Assembly (NCBI GenBank): GCA_015489095.1
Contig: WFMN01000067.1
Coordinates: 1-13,341, forward strand
DNA length: 13,341 nt
Direction of reading: 5' to 3'
Source: Mariprofundaceae bacterium
GTDB lineage: Bacteria; Pseudomonadota; Zetaproteobacteria; Mariprofundales; J009
Position numbers and translations under genes: made by a program
Notes under the pieces: model-generated
Seen by the model: only the letters and a program-made list of their open reading frames with translations
The model's database searches: none
What the model was told of the DNA's origin: nothing
Shown: positions 1-6,662 of the stretch, in pieces
Layout: each line of letters begins with the position of its first letter
Position numbering within the stretch: position 1 is the stretch's first letter

Positions 1-876
1 CCGCTGGCACGGCGGTTGGCGGCGCAGAAGGGGATCAACCTCGCTTCCATCCGTGGCAGTGGACCCAACGGGCGGATTGTGAAGGCGGATATCGAACAGG
101 CGGCCAAGCGCACCATCCGCTTGGGGGCGGCACCCGCCGCGCTGCCTATAGTGCGCCCGTTGCCGCAGGGGCCGTTGCCCTACCATGCCGATGAGTATGA
201 AGCGGTGGAAAACTCGATGATGCGCAAGGCGATCGCCCGCCGACTGTCGGAGTCGAAGCAGCAGGTGCCCCATTTCTACCTCACCTTGGATGTCACCATG
301 GATCGGCTGCTCGATCTGCGCAAGCAGCTCAACGAAGCGGCGGACGGTAGCTTCAAATTGTCGGTCAACGATCTGGTGCTCAAGGCGGTGGCCAACGCCT
401 TGCGGGAGGTGCCCGCCGCCAACGCCACCTGGACCGAGTCGGCCACGCTGATGCACAAACACGCCCATCTATCGGTGGCGGTGGCGATCGACGGCGGCCT
501 GATCACCCCGGTGGTGCGCTACGCCGAGCAGAAGTCGGTGGTGGAGATCTCCAGCGAGGTGAAGACGCTGGCGGCGCGGGCGCGAGCCGGTGAACTGAAG
601 CCGGATGAGTACAGCGGCGGCACCTTTTCGATTTCCAACCTCGGCATGTATGGCATCAAGCAGTTTGCCGCCATCGTCAACCCGCCGGAGGGGGCGATTC
701 TCGCCGTCGGCGGCAGCGAGCCGCGCCCTGTGGTGGAGGATGGCGAAGTGGTGGTGCGCAATGTGATGACACTGACGCTGTCGTGCGACCACCGGGTGGT
801 CGATGGCGCGGTCGGCGCCCAGTTTCTGGCGGCGGTGAAGCGGCAGTTGGAGCGGCCGGCGGCGTTGCTGCTGTAG
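1..876 (+). CDS. Dihydrolipoamide acyltransferase (E2 of a 2-oxoacid dehydrogenase complex), C-terminal part
   Basis: The gene is cut by the left window edge and reads in frame from base 1. The first ~35 residues are a peripheral-subunit-binding domain (PLARRLAAQKGINL, then GSGPNGRIVKADI), which docks E1/E3. An Ala/Pro-rich linker follows, then the catalytic acyltransferase domain from about base 205 (MMRKAIARRL, VPHFYLTLDV, FSISNLGMYG). The active-site motif DHRVVDG is near bases 787-807, so the catalytic His and Asp are present, and the protein ends soon after, as usual for E2. Known role: the E2 core transfers the acyl group from lipoyl-lysine to CoA in the cytoplasm. The lipoyl domain must lie upstream of the window. 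Pyruvate dehydrogenase E2 is the most likely identity; a branched-chain or 2-oxoglutarate E2 cannot be excluded without the E1 genes. The TTG at 16 is not a credible start because the binding domain begins before it. Confidence 0.93.
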   Translation, partial: PLARRLAAQKGINLASIRGSGPNGRIVKADIEQAAKRTIRLGAAPAALPIVRPLPQGPLPYHADEYEAVENSMMRKAIARRLSESKQQVPHFYLTLDVTMDRLLDLRKQLNEAADGSFKLSVNDLVLKAVANALREVPAANATWTESATLMHKHAHLSVAVAIDGGLITPVVRYAEQKSVVEISSEVKTLAARARAGELKPDEYSGGTFSISNLGMYGIKQFAAIVNPPEGAILAVGGSEPRPVVEDGEVVVRNVMTLTLSCDHRVVDGAVGAQFLAAVKRQLERPAALLL

Positions 877-902
877 CCTGCCACTTGGCTCGTTTGTGAC
901 GG

Positions 903-1415
903 ATGCGGTATCCGGTCTTGATCGGTTTGATGGGGTGCGGCAAAAGCAGCATCGGTCGGCGGCTGGCGGCGGCGCTGGGATGCGGCTTGGTCGATCTCGA
1001 CGACGCCATCGTCCAGCGGGCGGGGATGTCGATCCCGGAGCTGTTCGCCGCTTTCGGCGAGGCGCATTTTCGCGACCTTGAAACCGCCATGCTGGAGGAG
1101 GCGTTGAACCAAGAGGCGATTATCGCCACCGGTGGGGGGGTGGTGCTGCGGGAACGAAACCGGGCGCTGCTGAAGGGGCATCCTCCGGTGATCTGGCTGA
1201 AGGCATCGCCGGAGTTTCTGGCCAACCGCATCGACGGCGATCGCAACCGGCCGTTGATTGCCGGAGGCGATACCCTCGAGCGATTGCGGCAGTTGGCCGC
1301 CGAGCGCTACCCGCTGTATGAGGCGTGTGCCGACCATGTGATCGCCCGCGATAGCATGAAAAAGAAGCAGGTGGTGGCGGCGATTCGCGCGCTGCTGTCG
1401 CCCGATGGTGGGTGA
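903..1415 (+). CDS. aroK: Shikimate kinase
   Basis: This 170-residue protein matches the usual size of AroK/AroL. It carries the P-loop GLMGCGKSS (residues 8-16), the shikimate-binding DLDD segment (31-34), FRDLE with Arg57, the ATGGGV glycine motif (75-80) and a lid-type arginine region DRNRPLI (113-119). Known role: ATP-dependent 3-phosphorylation of shikimate in the chorismate pathway to aromatic amino acids, in the cytoplasm. The ATG at 903 lies 26 bases after the E2 stop; no strong Shine-Dalgarno is visible, so translation may be coupled or the site weak. aroB, a common partner downstream of aroK, is not here; the gene is followed by a 233-base gap and then pntAA. Confidence 0.95.
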   Translation: MRYPVLIGLMGCGKSSIGRRLAAALGCGLVDLDDAIVQRAGMSIPELFAAFGEAHFRDLETAMLEEALNQEAIIATGGGVVLRERNRALLKGHPPVIWLKASPEFLANRIDGDRNRPLIAGGDTLERLRQLAAERYPLYEACADHVIARDSMKKKQVVAAIRALLSPDGG

Positions 1416-1570
1416 GGGAACAGGGCAGGCGCCCCCGCGCGGATCGGAACCAAGGGCGGTTTGATCCAGGGTGGTTGTAATGGCGGCTGTCCCACCTATG
1501 ATCCGCCCATTTCGGTGGCGGTTGAACCCCTGTGGCCTCGGTCGGCACGGATGCGAAACCGGATGATGGC
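1416..1570. other. Intergenic stretch between aroK and the repeat upstream of pntAA
   Basis: No supported gene is seen here. A 28-codon ATG frame (1480-1566) exists but resembles nothing I recognise. No clear sigma-70 promoter or terminator with a U-tract could be picked out, although a promoter for the pnt operon is expected here or within the adjacent repeat. Confidence 0.4.
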
Positions 1571-1624
1571 GACATCATAAGAAGTCGCTATCGCGGCCAC
1601 GGATGGACTTTTTGCGGTCTGCTC
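1571..1624 (+). repeat. Deleted copy (A) of the dispersed stem-loop repeat
   Basis: The segment carries AAGAAGTCG, then ATCGCGGCCACGGATGG (1590-1606), then directly GGACTTTTTGCGG (1605-1617) and CTGCTC. The left part matches 4679-4704 and 13279-13303. The right part matches 4801-4811 and 10994-11006, and its flank resembles the right flank of the 10965-11013 copy. Compared with the cluster at 4551-4827, the middle modules are missing, so this looks like an internal deletion product. The first stem arm is degenerate (GACATCATAAGAAGTCG). It lies 25 bases upstream of the pntAA start and may form part of its leader. Confidence 0.75.
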
Positions 1625-1648
1625 AAGCTTAGCACAGATGGAGAAATG

Positions 1649-2794
1649 ATGCGTATTGCGATTCCCGCTGAAACGTTCTCAGGAGAAAACCGGGTGGCGG
1701 CAACGCCGGAAACGGTGAAGAAGATGGTTGCGGCGGGTCACAGCGTCGCGGTCGAGCAATCGGCGGGCGCCGGTGCGATGATTCGTGATCAGGAGTATGT
1801 TGCCGCCGGCGCCACCATCGCCGCCGACGCAAGTGCCGCGGGGTTGCAGGCCGACATGGTGCTCAAGGTGCGTGCCCCGTCGGCCGACGAGATCAGCACC
1901 ATCCGGCAGGGGGCGGTGGTGGTGGCCACCTACTCCCCGTTCACCAACCCCCATCTGCGGGACTACGCCGACGCCAACTTCACCTGCTTCGCGTTGGAGC
2001 TGGTGCCGCGCATCTCGCGGGCGCAGAGCATGGATGTGCTCTCGTCGCAGGCCAACATCGCCGGCTACAAGGCGGTGTTGATGGCGCAGGAGTATTACCC
2101 CCACTTTATGCCGATGTTGATGACGGCGGCGGGCACAGTGCAACCGGCCAAGGTGCTGGTACTGGGCGCGGGGGTGGCCGGTCTGCAGGCGATCGCCACC
2201 GCGCGTCGCTTGGGGGCGACGGTCGAGGTGTTTGATGTGCGACCCGCGGCGCGTGAACAGGTGGAGAGCTTGGGCGCGCGGTTCATCGAGGTCGAAAGCG
2301 ACGAGAGCGGCGAGGGCAGCGGGGGGTACGCCAAGGAGATGAGCGACGACTACAAGCGCCGTCAGGGCGAGCTGGTCGCGCAACACGCGGTCAAGGCCGA
2401 CATCATCATCACCACGGCGCTGATTCCCGGGCGCCCCGCGCCGGTGTTGATCCAACCGGAGGTGGTGGAGCAGATGCGGATGGGGAGCGTGATCGTCGAT
2501 TTGGCTGCCGAGATGGGGGGCAACTGTCCGCTGACGCGGAGGGATGAGGTGGTCAACCACGCCGGTGTGACGATTATCGGCGATAGCAACATCCCCTCCC
2601 GCATGGCGGCGGATGCCAGTAGCCTCTATGCCCGCAATCTTTTCAATTTTACGGCACTGTTGATCGACGATGCGGGGGAGTTGAAAATCGACCTCGACGA
2701 TGAGATCATCGCCTCCACCCTGCTCTGCCGCGGTGGTGAGTTTATACAGTCGCAGTTTCTCGCTTCCCCGTTGCGACAAGGAGGAGCCTCCTGA
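1649..2794 (+). CDS. pntAA: NAD(P) transhydrogenase subunit alpha part 1 (NAD-binding domain I)
   Basis: The 381-residue protein is the soluble domain I of the proton-translocating transhydrogenase, in the split form typified by Rhodospirillum (about 384 residues). It opens with RIAIPAET and ATPETVKKM. It carries the conserved loop RISRAQSMDVLSSQANIAGY (121-140) and the NAD-binding Rossmann motif VLGAGVAGLQA (171-181). Known role: binds NAD(H) and passes hydride to NADP held by domain III of PntB, driven by the proton gradient. Start choice: ATG-ATG at 1646/1649, with GGAGA at 1640-1644 favouring 1649. An open frame extends upstream to 1532 but encodes repeat sequence, so it is not taken. The stop overlaps the next start by one base (TGATG), indicating coupled translation. 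Confidence 0.95.
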   Translation: MRIAIPAETFSGENRVAATPETVKKMVAAGHSVAVEQSAGAGAMIRDQEYVAAGATIAADASAAGLQADMVLKVRAPSADEISTIRQGAVVVATYSPFTNPHLRDYADANFTCFALELVPRISRAQSMDVLSSQANIAGYKAVLMAQEYYPHFMPMLMTAAGTVQPAKVLVLGAGVAGLQAIATARRLGATVEVFDVRPAAREQVESLGARFIEVESDESGEGSGGYAKEMSDDYKRRQGELVAQHAVKADIIITTALIPGRPAPVLIQPEVVEQMRMGSVIVDLAAEMGGNCPLTRRDEVVNHAGVTIIGDSNIPSRMAADASSLYARNLFNFTALLIDDAGELKIDLDDEIIASTLLCRGGEFIQSQFLASPLRQGGAS

Positions 2795-3123
2795 TGGAAC
2801 AGCTTGCCGAAACCGTCACCGCCCACGCCGGCGTCGATCCCTTCATCTTCTTTTTCACCGTTTTCGTGTTGGCGGTCTTTGTCGGCTACCATGTGGTGTG
2901 GAATGTCACTCCCGCGCTGCATACGCCCCTGATGAGCCTTACCAACGCCATCTCCAGCATCGTGGTTGTGGGGGCGATTCTGGCCGCCGCGCCGTTGGAG
3001 ATGGGAGCGCCGACGCTGCTGGGGTTGGGGGCGGTGATGCTGGCGGCGGTCAATATCGTCGGTGGATTCATGGTGACGCAGCGGATGCTGGCGATGTTCC
3101 GTAAGCGCGACGGAGGCAACTAG
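2794..3123 (+). CDS. pntAB: NAD(P) transhydrogenase subunit alpha part 2 (membrane segment)
   Basis: A 109-residue, strongly hydrophobic protein corresponding to the C-terminal membrane part of E. coli PntA, encoded separately in split-type systems. Three membrane spans can be read: around residues 16-35 (PFIFFFTVFVLAVFVGYHVV), 48-66 (NAISSIVVVGAILAAAPLE) and 73-95. VWNVTPALHTPLMSLTNAISS is a typical family segment, and the short basic tail MFRKRD is cytoplasmic. With PntB it forms the proton channel in the inner membrane. It sits between pntAA (one-base overlap) and pntB (one base apart), consistent with a single transcript. Confidence 0.94.
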   Translation: MEQLAETVTAHAGVDPFIFFFTVFVLAVFVGYHVVWNVTPALHTPLMSLTNAISSIVVVGAILAAAPLEMGAPTLLGLGAVMLAAVNIVGGFMVTQRMLAMFRKRDGGN

Positions 3124-3124
3124 C

Positions 3125-4531
3125 ATGCTCTCACCCAACATGGTCGCGCTGGCCTACCTCGCCGCCTCGGTGCTGTTGATTCTGGCGCTCAAGGGGCTCT
3201 CTTCGCCTGAAACCGCTAGGCGCGGTAACCTGCTCGGCATGGTCGGGATGGCGCTGGCGATCGCCGTCACCCTGCAGCTTGATGTGGTGCACAATTACGG
3301 CTGGATCATCGCCGCCTTTGTGGTGGGCGGGGTGATCGGCGGCATCGGTGCCAAGCGCATCTCGATGACGGCGATGCCGCAGTTGGTGGCCTTCATGCAC
3401 TCGCTGGTGGGGCTGTCGGCGGTGTTGATTGCCATCTCCGCCATGCTCAATCCGGCGGGCTACGGCATCGCGGACGCCGCCGGTGGACTGCCGACCGGCA
3501 ACCGTATCGAACTCTTCTTGGGCAGCTTCATCGGCATGATCACCTTCTCCGCCTCGCTGGTGGCCTTCGGCAAGCTGCAGGGGCTGCTCTCCGGCCGTCC
3601 CTTGGTCTTTTCCGGGCAGCACGGGCTGAATCTGCTGCTGGGGGTGGTGATGCTGATCGCCGGAATCCTCTTCTGCGTCAGCGGTAGTGGTACCGCCTTT
3701 GCCTTGATGCTGATGGTCGCGCTGCCGCTGGGGGTGCTACTGATCATGCCGATCGGCGGTGCCGACATGCCGGTGATCGTCTCCATGCTCAACTCCTACT
3801 CCGGCTGGGCGGCGGCGGGGATCGGCTTTACCCTCGGCAACACCATGCTGATCATCGCCGGGGCGTTGGTGGGCTCCTCCGGCGCGATTCTCTCCTACAT
3901 CATGTGCAAGGCGATGAACCGCTCGCTGATCCATGTGCTGCTCGGCGGCTTCGGTGGCGAAGCGGCGGGGGAAGGCGGCGGGGGCGGCGGTGCCGCGGCG
4001 GATCGGCCGGTGAAGTCGGGCGCGCCGGAGGATGCCGCCTTCCTGCTGCAAAACGCCAGGAGCGTGCTCATTGTGCCCGGCTATGGCCTCGCGGTGGCGC
4101 GCGCGCAGCACGCCTTGAAAGAGATGGTGGATCTTCTGCTGGCGCGGGGGGTGCAGGTGCGGTTCGCCATCCATCCGGTGGCGGGGAGGATGCCGGGGCA
4201 TATGAATGTGCTGCTGGCGGAGGCGGATGTGCCGTACGATCTGGTGCATGAGATGGATGAGATCAACTCCGAGTTCGCCGATACCGATGTGGCGCTGGTG
4301 ATCGGCGCCAACGATGTGACCAATCCGGCGGCCAAGAACGATCCCTCCAGCCCGATCTTCGGCATGCCGGTGCTGGAGGTCGCCAAGGCGCGCCATGTGT
4401 TGTTTATCAAACGGTCGCTGTCGGCGGGGTATGCGGGGCTGGATAACGATCTCTTTTATCAGGATAACACCATGATGATCTTCTCCGATGCGAAAAAGGC
4501 GTGCGAAGCGCTGGTGCAGGCGCTGGATTAG
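3125..4531 (+). CDS. pntB: NAD(P) transhydrogenase subunit beta
   Basis: At 468 residues it is close to E. coli PntB (462). Residues 1-270 form the multispan membrane domain, with candidate proton-path residues at expected places: His92 in AFMHSLVG, Asp214 in GGADMPV and Asn223 in LNSYSGWAA (compare E. coli His91, Asp213, Asn222). Residues 300-468 form the NADP-binding domain III, with VPGYGLAVARAQHAL, GRMPGHMNVLL, INSEFADTDVALVIGANDVTNPAA and FIKRSLSAGYAG. Known role: with PntAA/PntAB it makes NADPH from NADH using the proton motive force at the inner membrane. A good Shine-Dalgarno GGAGG (3112-3116) lies 8 bases before the ATG. Oddity: the linker between domains II and III (about 274-295) holds a run of six glycines, longer and simpler than I would expect. 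Confidence 0.96.
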   Translation: MLSPNMVALAYLAASVLLILALKGLSSPETARRGNLLGMVGMALAIAVTLQLDVVHNYGWIIAAFVVGGVIGGIGAKRISMTAMPQLVAFMHSLVGLSAVLIAISAMLNPAGYGIADAAGGLPTGNRIELFLGSFIGMITFSASLVAFGKLQGLLSGRPLVFSGQHGLNLLLGVVMLIAGILFCVSGSGTAFALMLMVALPLGVLLIMPIGGADMPVIVSMLNSYSGWAAAGIGFTLGNTMLIIAGALVGSSGAILSYIMCKAMNRSLIHVLLGGFGGEAAGEGGGGGGAAADRPVKSGAPEDAAFLLQNARSVLIVPGYGLAVARAQHALKEMVDLLLARGVQVRFAIHPVAGRMPGHMNVLLAEADVPYDLVHEMDEINSEFADTDVALVIGANDVTNPAAKNDPSSPIFGMPVLEVAKARHVLFIKRSLSAGYAGLDNDLFYQDNTMMIFSDAKKACEALVQALD

Positions 4532-4550
4532 CATGAGGATTTTACAAAAA

Positions 4551-4666
4551 ATCGTCATCGCGGCCACGGATGGGTTCGGGGAAAGGATTCCCCTCCTACG
4601 AATCGTAGGAGCGGTTTCCAACCGCGAATTGCCACGGACGGACTTGTTGCGGTGGGATCAATCATG
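4551..4666 (+). repeat. Dispersed stem-loop repeat, longest copy (B1)
   Basis: Modules in order: CATCGCGGCCACGGATGG (4556-4573); hairpin GGGGAA-AGGA-TTCCCC (4578-4593); hairpin CTCCTACG...CGTAGGAG (4593-4611); REP-like hairpin GCGGTT-TCC-AACCGC (4611-4625); then GCCACGGACGGACTTGTTGCGGTGGGATCAATCATG (4631-4666, written here only as its span and ends). Bases 4556-4599 match 13286-13329 at all 44 positions. The left stem module seen in other copies is missing, so the copy is truncated on its left, beginning 20 bases after the pntB stop. It could act as an mRNA-stabilising or attenuating structure at the pntB 3' end; that is inference. Confidence 0.85.
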
Positions 4667-4709
4667 ACGACTTCGCAAGAAGTCGGCATCGCGGCCACGG
4701 ATGGCCGCG
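4667..4709 (+). repeat. Left-end module of the repeat (B2), two perfect hairpins
   Basis: CGACTTC-GCAA-GAAGTCG (4668-4685) is a perfect 7-bp stem with a GCAA tetraloop. CGCGGCCA-CGGA-TGGCCGCG (4690-4709) is a perfect 8-bp stem. The stretch 4668-4704 matches 13267-13303 with a single difference. It directly follows the right end of copy B1, so this is a head-to-tail junction of two copies. Confidence 0.85.
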
Positions 4710-4778
4710 CAAACCGGGCGCTTGCGCAAGCAAGTGATTGGTTTGTAAGGGAAGTGAAAACCGCGATTTTCACTTCCC
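4710..4778. repeat. Two further inverted repeats inside the cluster
   Basis: CAAACC (4710-4715) pairs with GGTTTG (4740-4745), enclosing the palindrome GCTTGCGCAAGC (4720-4731). Next to it, GGGAAGTGAAAA (4749-4760) and TTTTCACTTCCC (4767-4778) form a perfect 12-bp stem with a six-base loop CCGCGA. These two modules are not found elsewhere in the window, but they sit between repeat modules with the same compact stem-loop style. Confidence 0.8.
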
Positions 4779-4783
4779 GTCAA

Positions 4784-4827
4784 GCAAAAAGTCCACGGAC
4801 GGACTTTTTGCGATGGGATCAATCATG
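4784..4827 (+). repeat. Right-end module of the repeat (C), ending at the dnaQ start codon
   Basis: GCAAAAAGTCC (4784-4794) pairs with GGACTTTTTGC (4801-4811) around the loop ACGGAC, the same hairpin as at 10973-11008. The following bases GATGGGATCAATCATG (4812-4827) match GGTGGGATCAATCATG at 4651-4666 except for one base, and the final ATG is the dnaQ start. Similarity to the other copy stops at that ATG. Confidence 0.8.
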
Positions 4828-5592
4828 CGCTATGTGATTCTCGATACCGAAACCACCGGGCTCTCGCCGCAGCGGGGGCACCGCATGGTGGAGATCGGCG
4901 CCATCGCGGTACACAACCGCGAGGTGAGCGACGAGGTGTTTCACCGCTACATCAATCCGCAGCGCGATATCCCGCAGGAGGTGGTGCGCATCCACGGTAT
5001 CGACAACGCGCGGGTCAAGGATGAACCCGGGTTCGCCGACATCGCCGAGGAGTTTCTCGCCTTTATCGACGGTGCCACGCTGGTGATCCACAACGCGGCG
5101 TTCGATCTGAACTTCCTGATGTATGAACTGGCGCTGGCGGGCAAGCGCGATATCGGCGACATGCCGGTGATCGACACGCTGGAGATGGCGCGCAAGCGGT
5201 TTGCTGGGCAGAAGAACGACCTCGATACGCTCTGTGACCGTTTCCAGATCGCCCGCGAGCATCGTGAACTGCACGGCGCGCTGCTCGACTCCGAGCTGCT
5301 GGCCGAGGTCTATCTGGCGATGACCGGCGGGCGGCAGTTTTCGCTGATGCTGGAGCAGCAGACGCGCACGGCCGCCAGCTATGTGCGGGGCAAGATGCCG
5401 GGGCGGCAGCCGGAACTGGAAGAGCTGCGTGAAACCGCGGCGCTTACCGGACGCAAGCTGCCGCCGGTCTCTAGGCCGGATCAGGAGGCGCACAGCCAGA
5501 TGCTGGCGCGCATCTTCAAGGAGAGTGACGGCGCCTTGATCTGGCGCGATGCCCATGCGGAGTCGCTAGTGGCGGAAGGGGCGTTGGCATGA
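4825..5592 (+). CDS. dnaQ: DNA polymerase III subunit epsilon (3'-5' proofreading exonuclease)
   Basis: The 255-residue protein has the DEDDh exonuclease residues: Asp7 and Glu9 in LDTETTG, Asp94 in NAAFDLNFL, and His150 and Asp155 in HGALLD. After the domain, QFSLML (171-176) fits the clamp-binding consensus and sits where E. coli DnaQ has its own clamp motif. Known role: proofreading of replication errors as part of the polymerase III core. Start: MRYVILDTETTGL is the normal family N-terminus, giving ATG 4825 with a weak GGGA (4815-4818) in front. ATG 4813 is an in-frame alternative adding four residues (MGSI). The start and its weak ribosome site lie in repeat sequence. The stop overlaps the next gene by four bases (ATGA). 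First gene of a probable eight-gene operon. Confidence 0.95.
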   Translation: MRYVILDTETTGLSPQRGHRMVEIGAIAVHNREVSDEVFHRYINPQRDIPQEVVRIHGIDNARVKDEPGFADIAEEFLAFIDGATLVIHNAAFDLNFLMYELALAGKRDIGDMPVIDTLEMARKRFAGQKNDLDTLCDRFQIAREHRELHGALLDSELLAEVYLAMTGGRQFSLMLEQQTRTAASYVRGKMPGRQPELEELRETAALTGRKLPPVSRPDQEAHSQMLARIFKESDGALIWRDAHAESLVAEGALA

Positions 5593-6044
5593 TGCTGCCG
5601 AGCCCGGTGTTGATGGTCTGTTCCGCCAATGTCTGCCGCAGTCCGTTTGCCGAGCACTACTTTCGCCACCGGTTGCGGCAGGCGGGAGAGTATGCCGAGG
5701 TGTTCAGCCGCGGGATCATGGAGATGAACGGCACGGAGGTGCCGGAAGATGGGTTGACGGTGGCCGAGGAGATGGGCATCGACATGCGCCGTCACCGTTC
5801 CACCAAGCTGACCCCCGCCGACCTCGATCGCGCGGCGCTGGTGCTGGTGATGGAGAAGCAGCATCGGCAGTACCTGTTGCAGATGCGGCCGCAATATGTA
5901 GGAAAAATCTTCTTTCTGGGTCAGCCCACCGGGGGCGGCGAGGTGCCCGATCCGATGGCCAAGGGGGTAGAGGCCTACCGCGCCTCCTATCAGGTGATCG
6001 CCCGCGATGTGGATGCCTGGCTGAAGCGGTTCGGCATCGCATAG
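5589..6044 (+). CDS. Low-molecular-weight protein tyrosine phosphatase
   Basis: A 151-residue cytoplasmic phosphatase of the LMW-PTP family. The phosphate loop VCSANVCRSP gives catalytic Cys11 and Arg17 (C-x5-R-S), and the general-acid Asp121 is in EVPDPMAKG. The loop position that is Thr in the protein-arginine phosphatase YwlE is Val here, which favours a tyrosine phosphatase (inference from known family specificity). Relatives in capsule clusters (Wzb/Etp) pair with a tyrosine kinase; none is present, so its substrate is unknown. ATG at 5589 overlaps the dnaQ stop by four bases; ATG 5592 is an equal alternative. cvpA follows after 5 bases. Confidence 0.9.
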   Translation: MMLPSPVLMVCSANVCRSPFAEHYFRHRLRQAGEYAEVFSRGIMEMNGTEVPEDGLTVAEEMGIDMRRHRSTKLTPADLDRAALVLVMEKQHRQYLLQMRPQYVGKIFFLGQPTGGGEVPDPMAKGVEAYRASYQVIARDVDAWLKRFGIA

Positions 6045-6049
6045 CAGCC

Positions 6050-6637
6050 ATGTCGTTGCTCGATTACCTGATCATCGCCGTGGTGGGGCTCTCCATGGTG
6101 TTATCACTGTGGCGCGGCTTTGTGCGCGAGATCATCTCGCTGATCGGATTGGTGGCGGCGTTTCTGGTCTCCAGCCGCATCTCCGGCCAAACCGGGGATT
6201 TTCTCGGGCAGTGGATCACCAATGGCACCCTGGCGGATATCGCCGGTTTCGTGCTGGTGTTTGTGCTGGTGATGGTGGTGGTGGCCATCATCGGCATGTT
6301 TGTCCGTCGGCTGGTGGACGCGGCCGATCTGACGGCAACCGATCGCTCGCTGGGGATGCTGTTCGGTCTGGCGCGGGGCGGGTTGCTGGTGGCGTTGGGG
6401 TTTCTGATCTTCACCTCCTACGCCTCCCCCGATCAAAAGTGGCTGAAATCCAGCATGTTGGCTCCTTACGGGATCGACGCCGGCAATTGGCTCGGTCAGG
6501 CGATCCCGGAAGGGTATCCCTTCTCCCGCCAAGGGGGAGGCAAGCAGGTTGCGCCGTCGTTGTTGCCATCTTCCAAGCGGATTCCGGTGGTGGACAAGCA
6601 GGCGCTGGAGTCGATCATCAAGAAGCAGCTTCAGTAG
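6050..6637 (+). CDS. cvpA: CvpA family inner-membrane protein (colicin V production protein homologue)
   Basis: 195 residues. The N-terminus LLDYLIIAVVGLSMVLSLWRGFVREIISLIG is characteristic of CvpA, including the WRGFVRE motif. Four membrane spans can be read, roughly residues 6-22, 26-44, 61-86 and 103-121, followed by a soluble, basic C-terminal tail. E. coli CvpA is likewise encoded directly upstream of purF and is linked to colicin V production and envelope stress; its molecular activity is not settled. Here it starts 5 bases after the phosphatase gene and ends 25 bases before purF. Confidence 0.9.
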   Translation: MSLLDYLIIAVVGLSMVLSLWRGFVREIISLIGLVAAFLVSSRISGQTGDFLGQWITNGTLADIAGFVLVFVLVMVVVAIIGMFVRRLVDAADLTATDRSLGMLFGLARGGLLVALGFLIFTSYASPDQKWLKSSMLAPYGIDAGNWLGQAIPEGYPFSRQGGGKQVAPSLLPSSKRIPVVDKQALESIIKKQLQ

Positions 6638-6662
6638 CGATGTGGTGTGGAGTGTACCCCCG

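Noticed and set aside
1480..1566. 28-codon ATG frame between aroK and pntAA
   Set aside because: There is no convincing ribosome site or recognisable sequence; such a length is common by chance.
1532..1648. Upstream extension of pntAA by 39 codons
   Set aside because: The extension translates repeat copy A and non-coding sequence; the family N-terminus (MRIAIPAET) begins at 1649 behind a GGAGA site.
1679..2779. Long minus-strand open frame of 366 codons opposite pntAA
   Set aside because: Its product is rich in His, Arg and Gln with no domain pattern, as expected for the shadow of a GC-rich gene. pntAA on the plus strand is certain.
4555..4773. 72-codon minus-strand frame inside the repeat cluster (…SVAAMPTSCEVV…)
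   Set aside because: It is made entirely of hairpin sequence. Parts of it recur wherever the repeat occurs, including at the right edge, so it is a by-product of the repeat, not a gene.
4551..4827. CRISPR array
   Set aside because: The repeats are unequal stem-loop modules without regular spacing or unique spacers, and no cas gene is nearby.
4652..4837. 61-codon plus-strand frame MGSIMTTSQEVG… between pntB and dnaQ
   Set aside because: It also consists of repeat modules, has no homology I recognise, and runs past the dnaQ start. It does show that the repeat's right end can look like a translation start.
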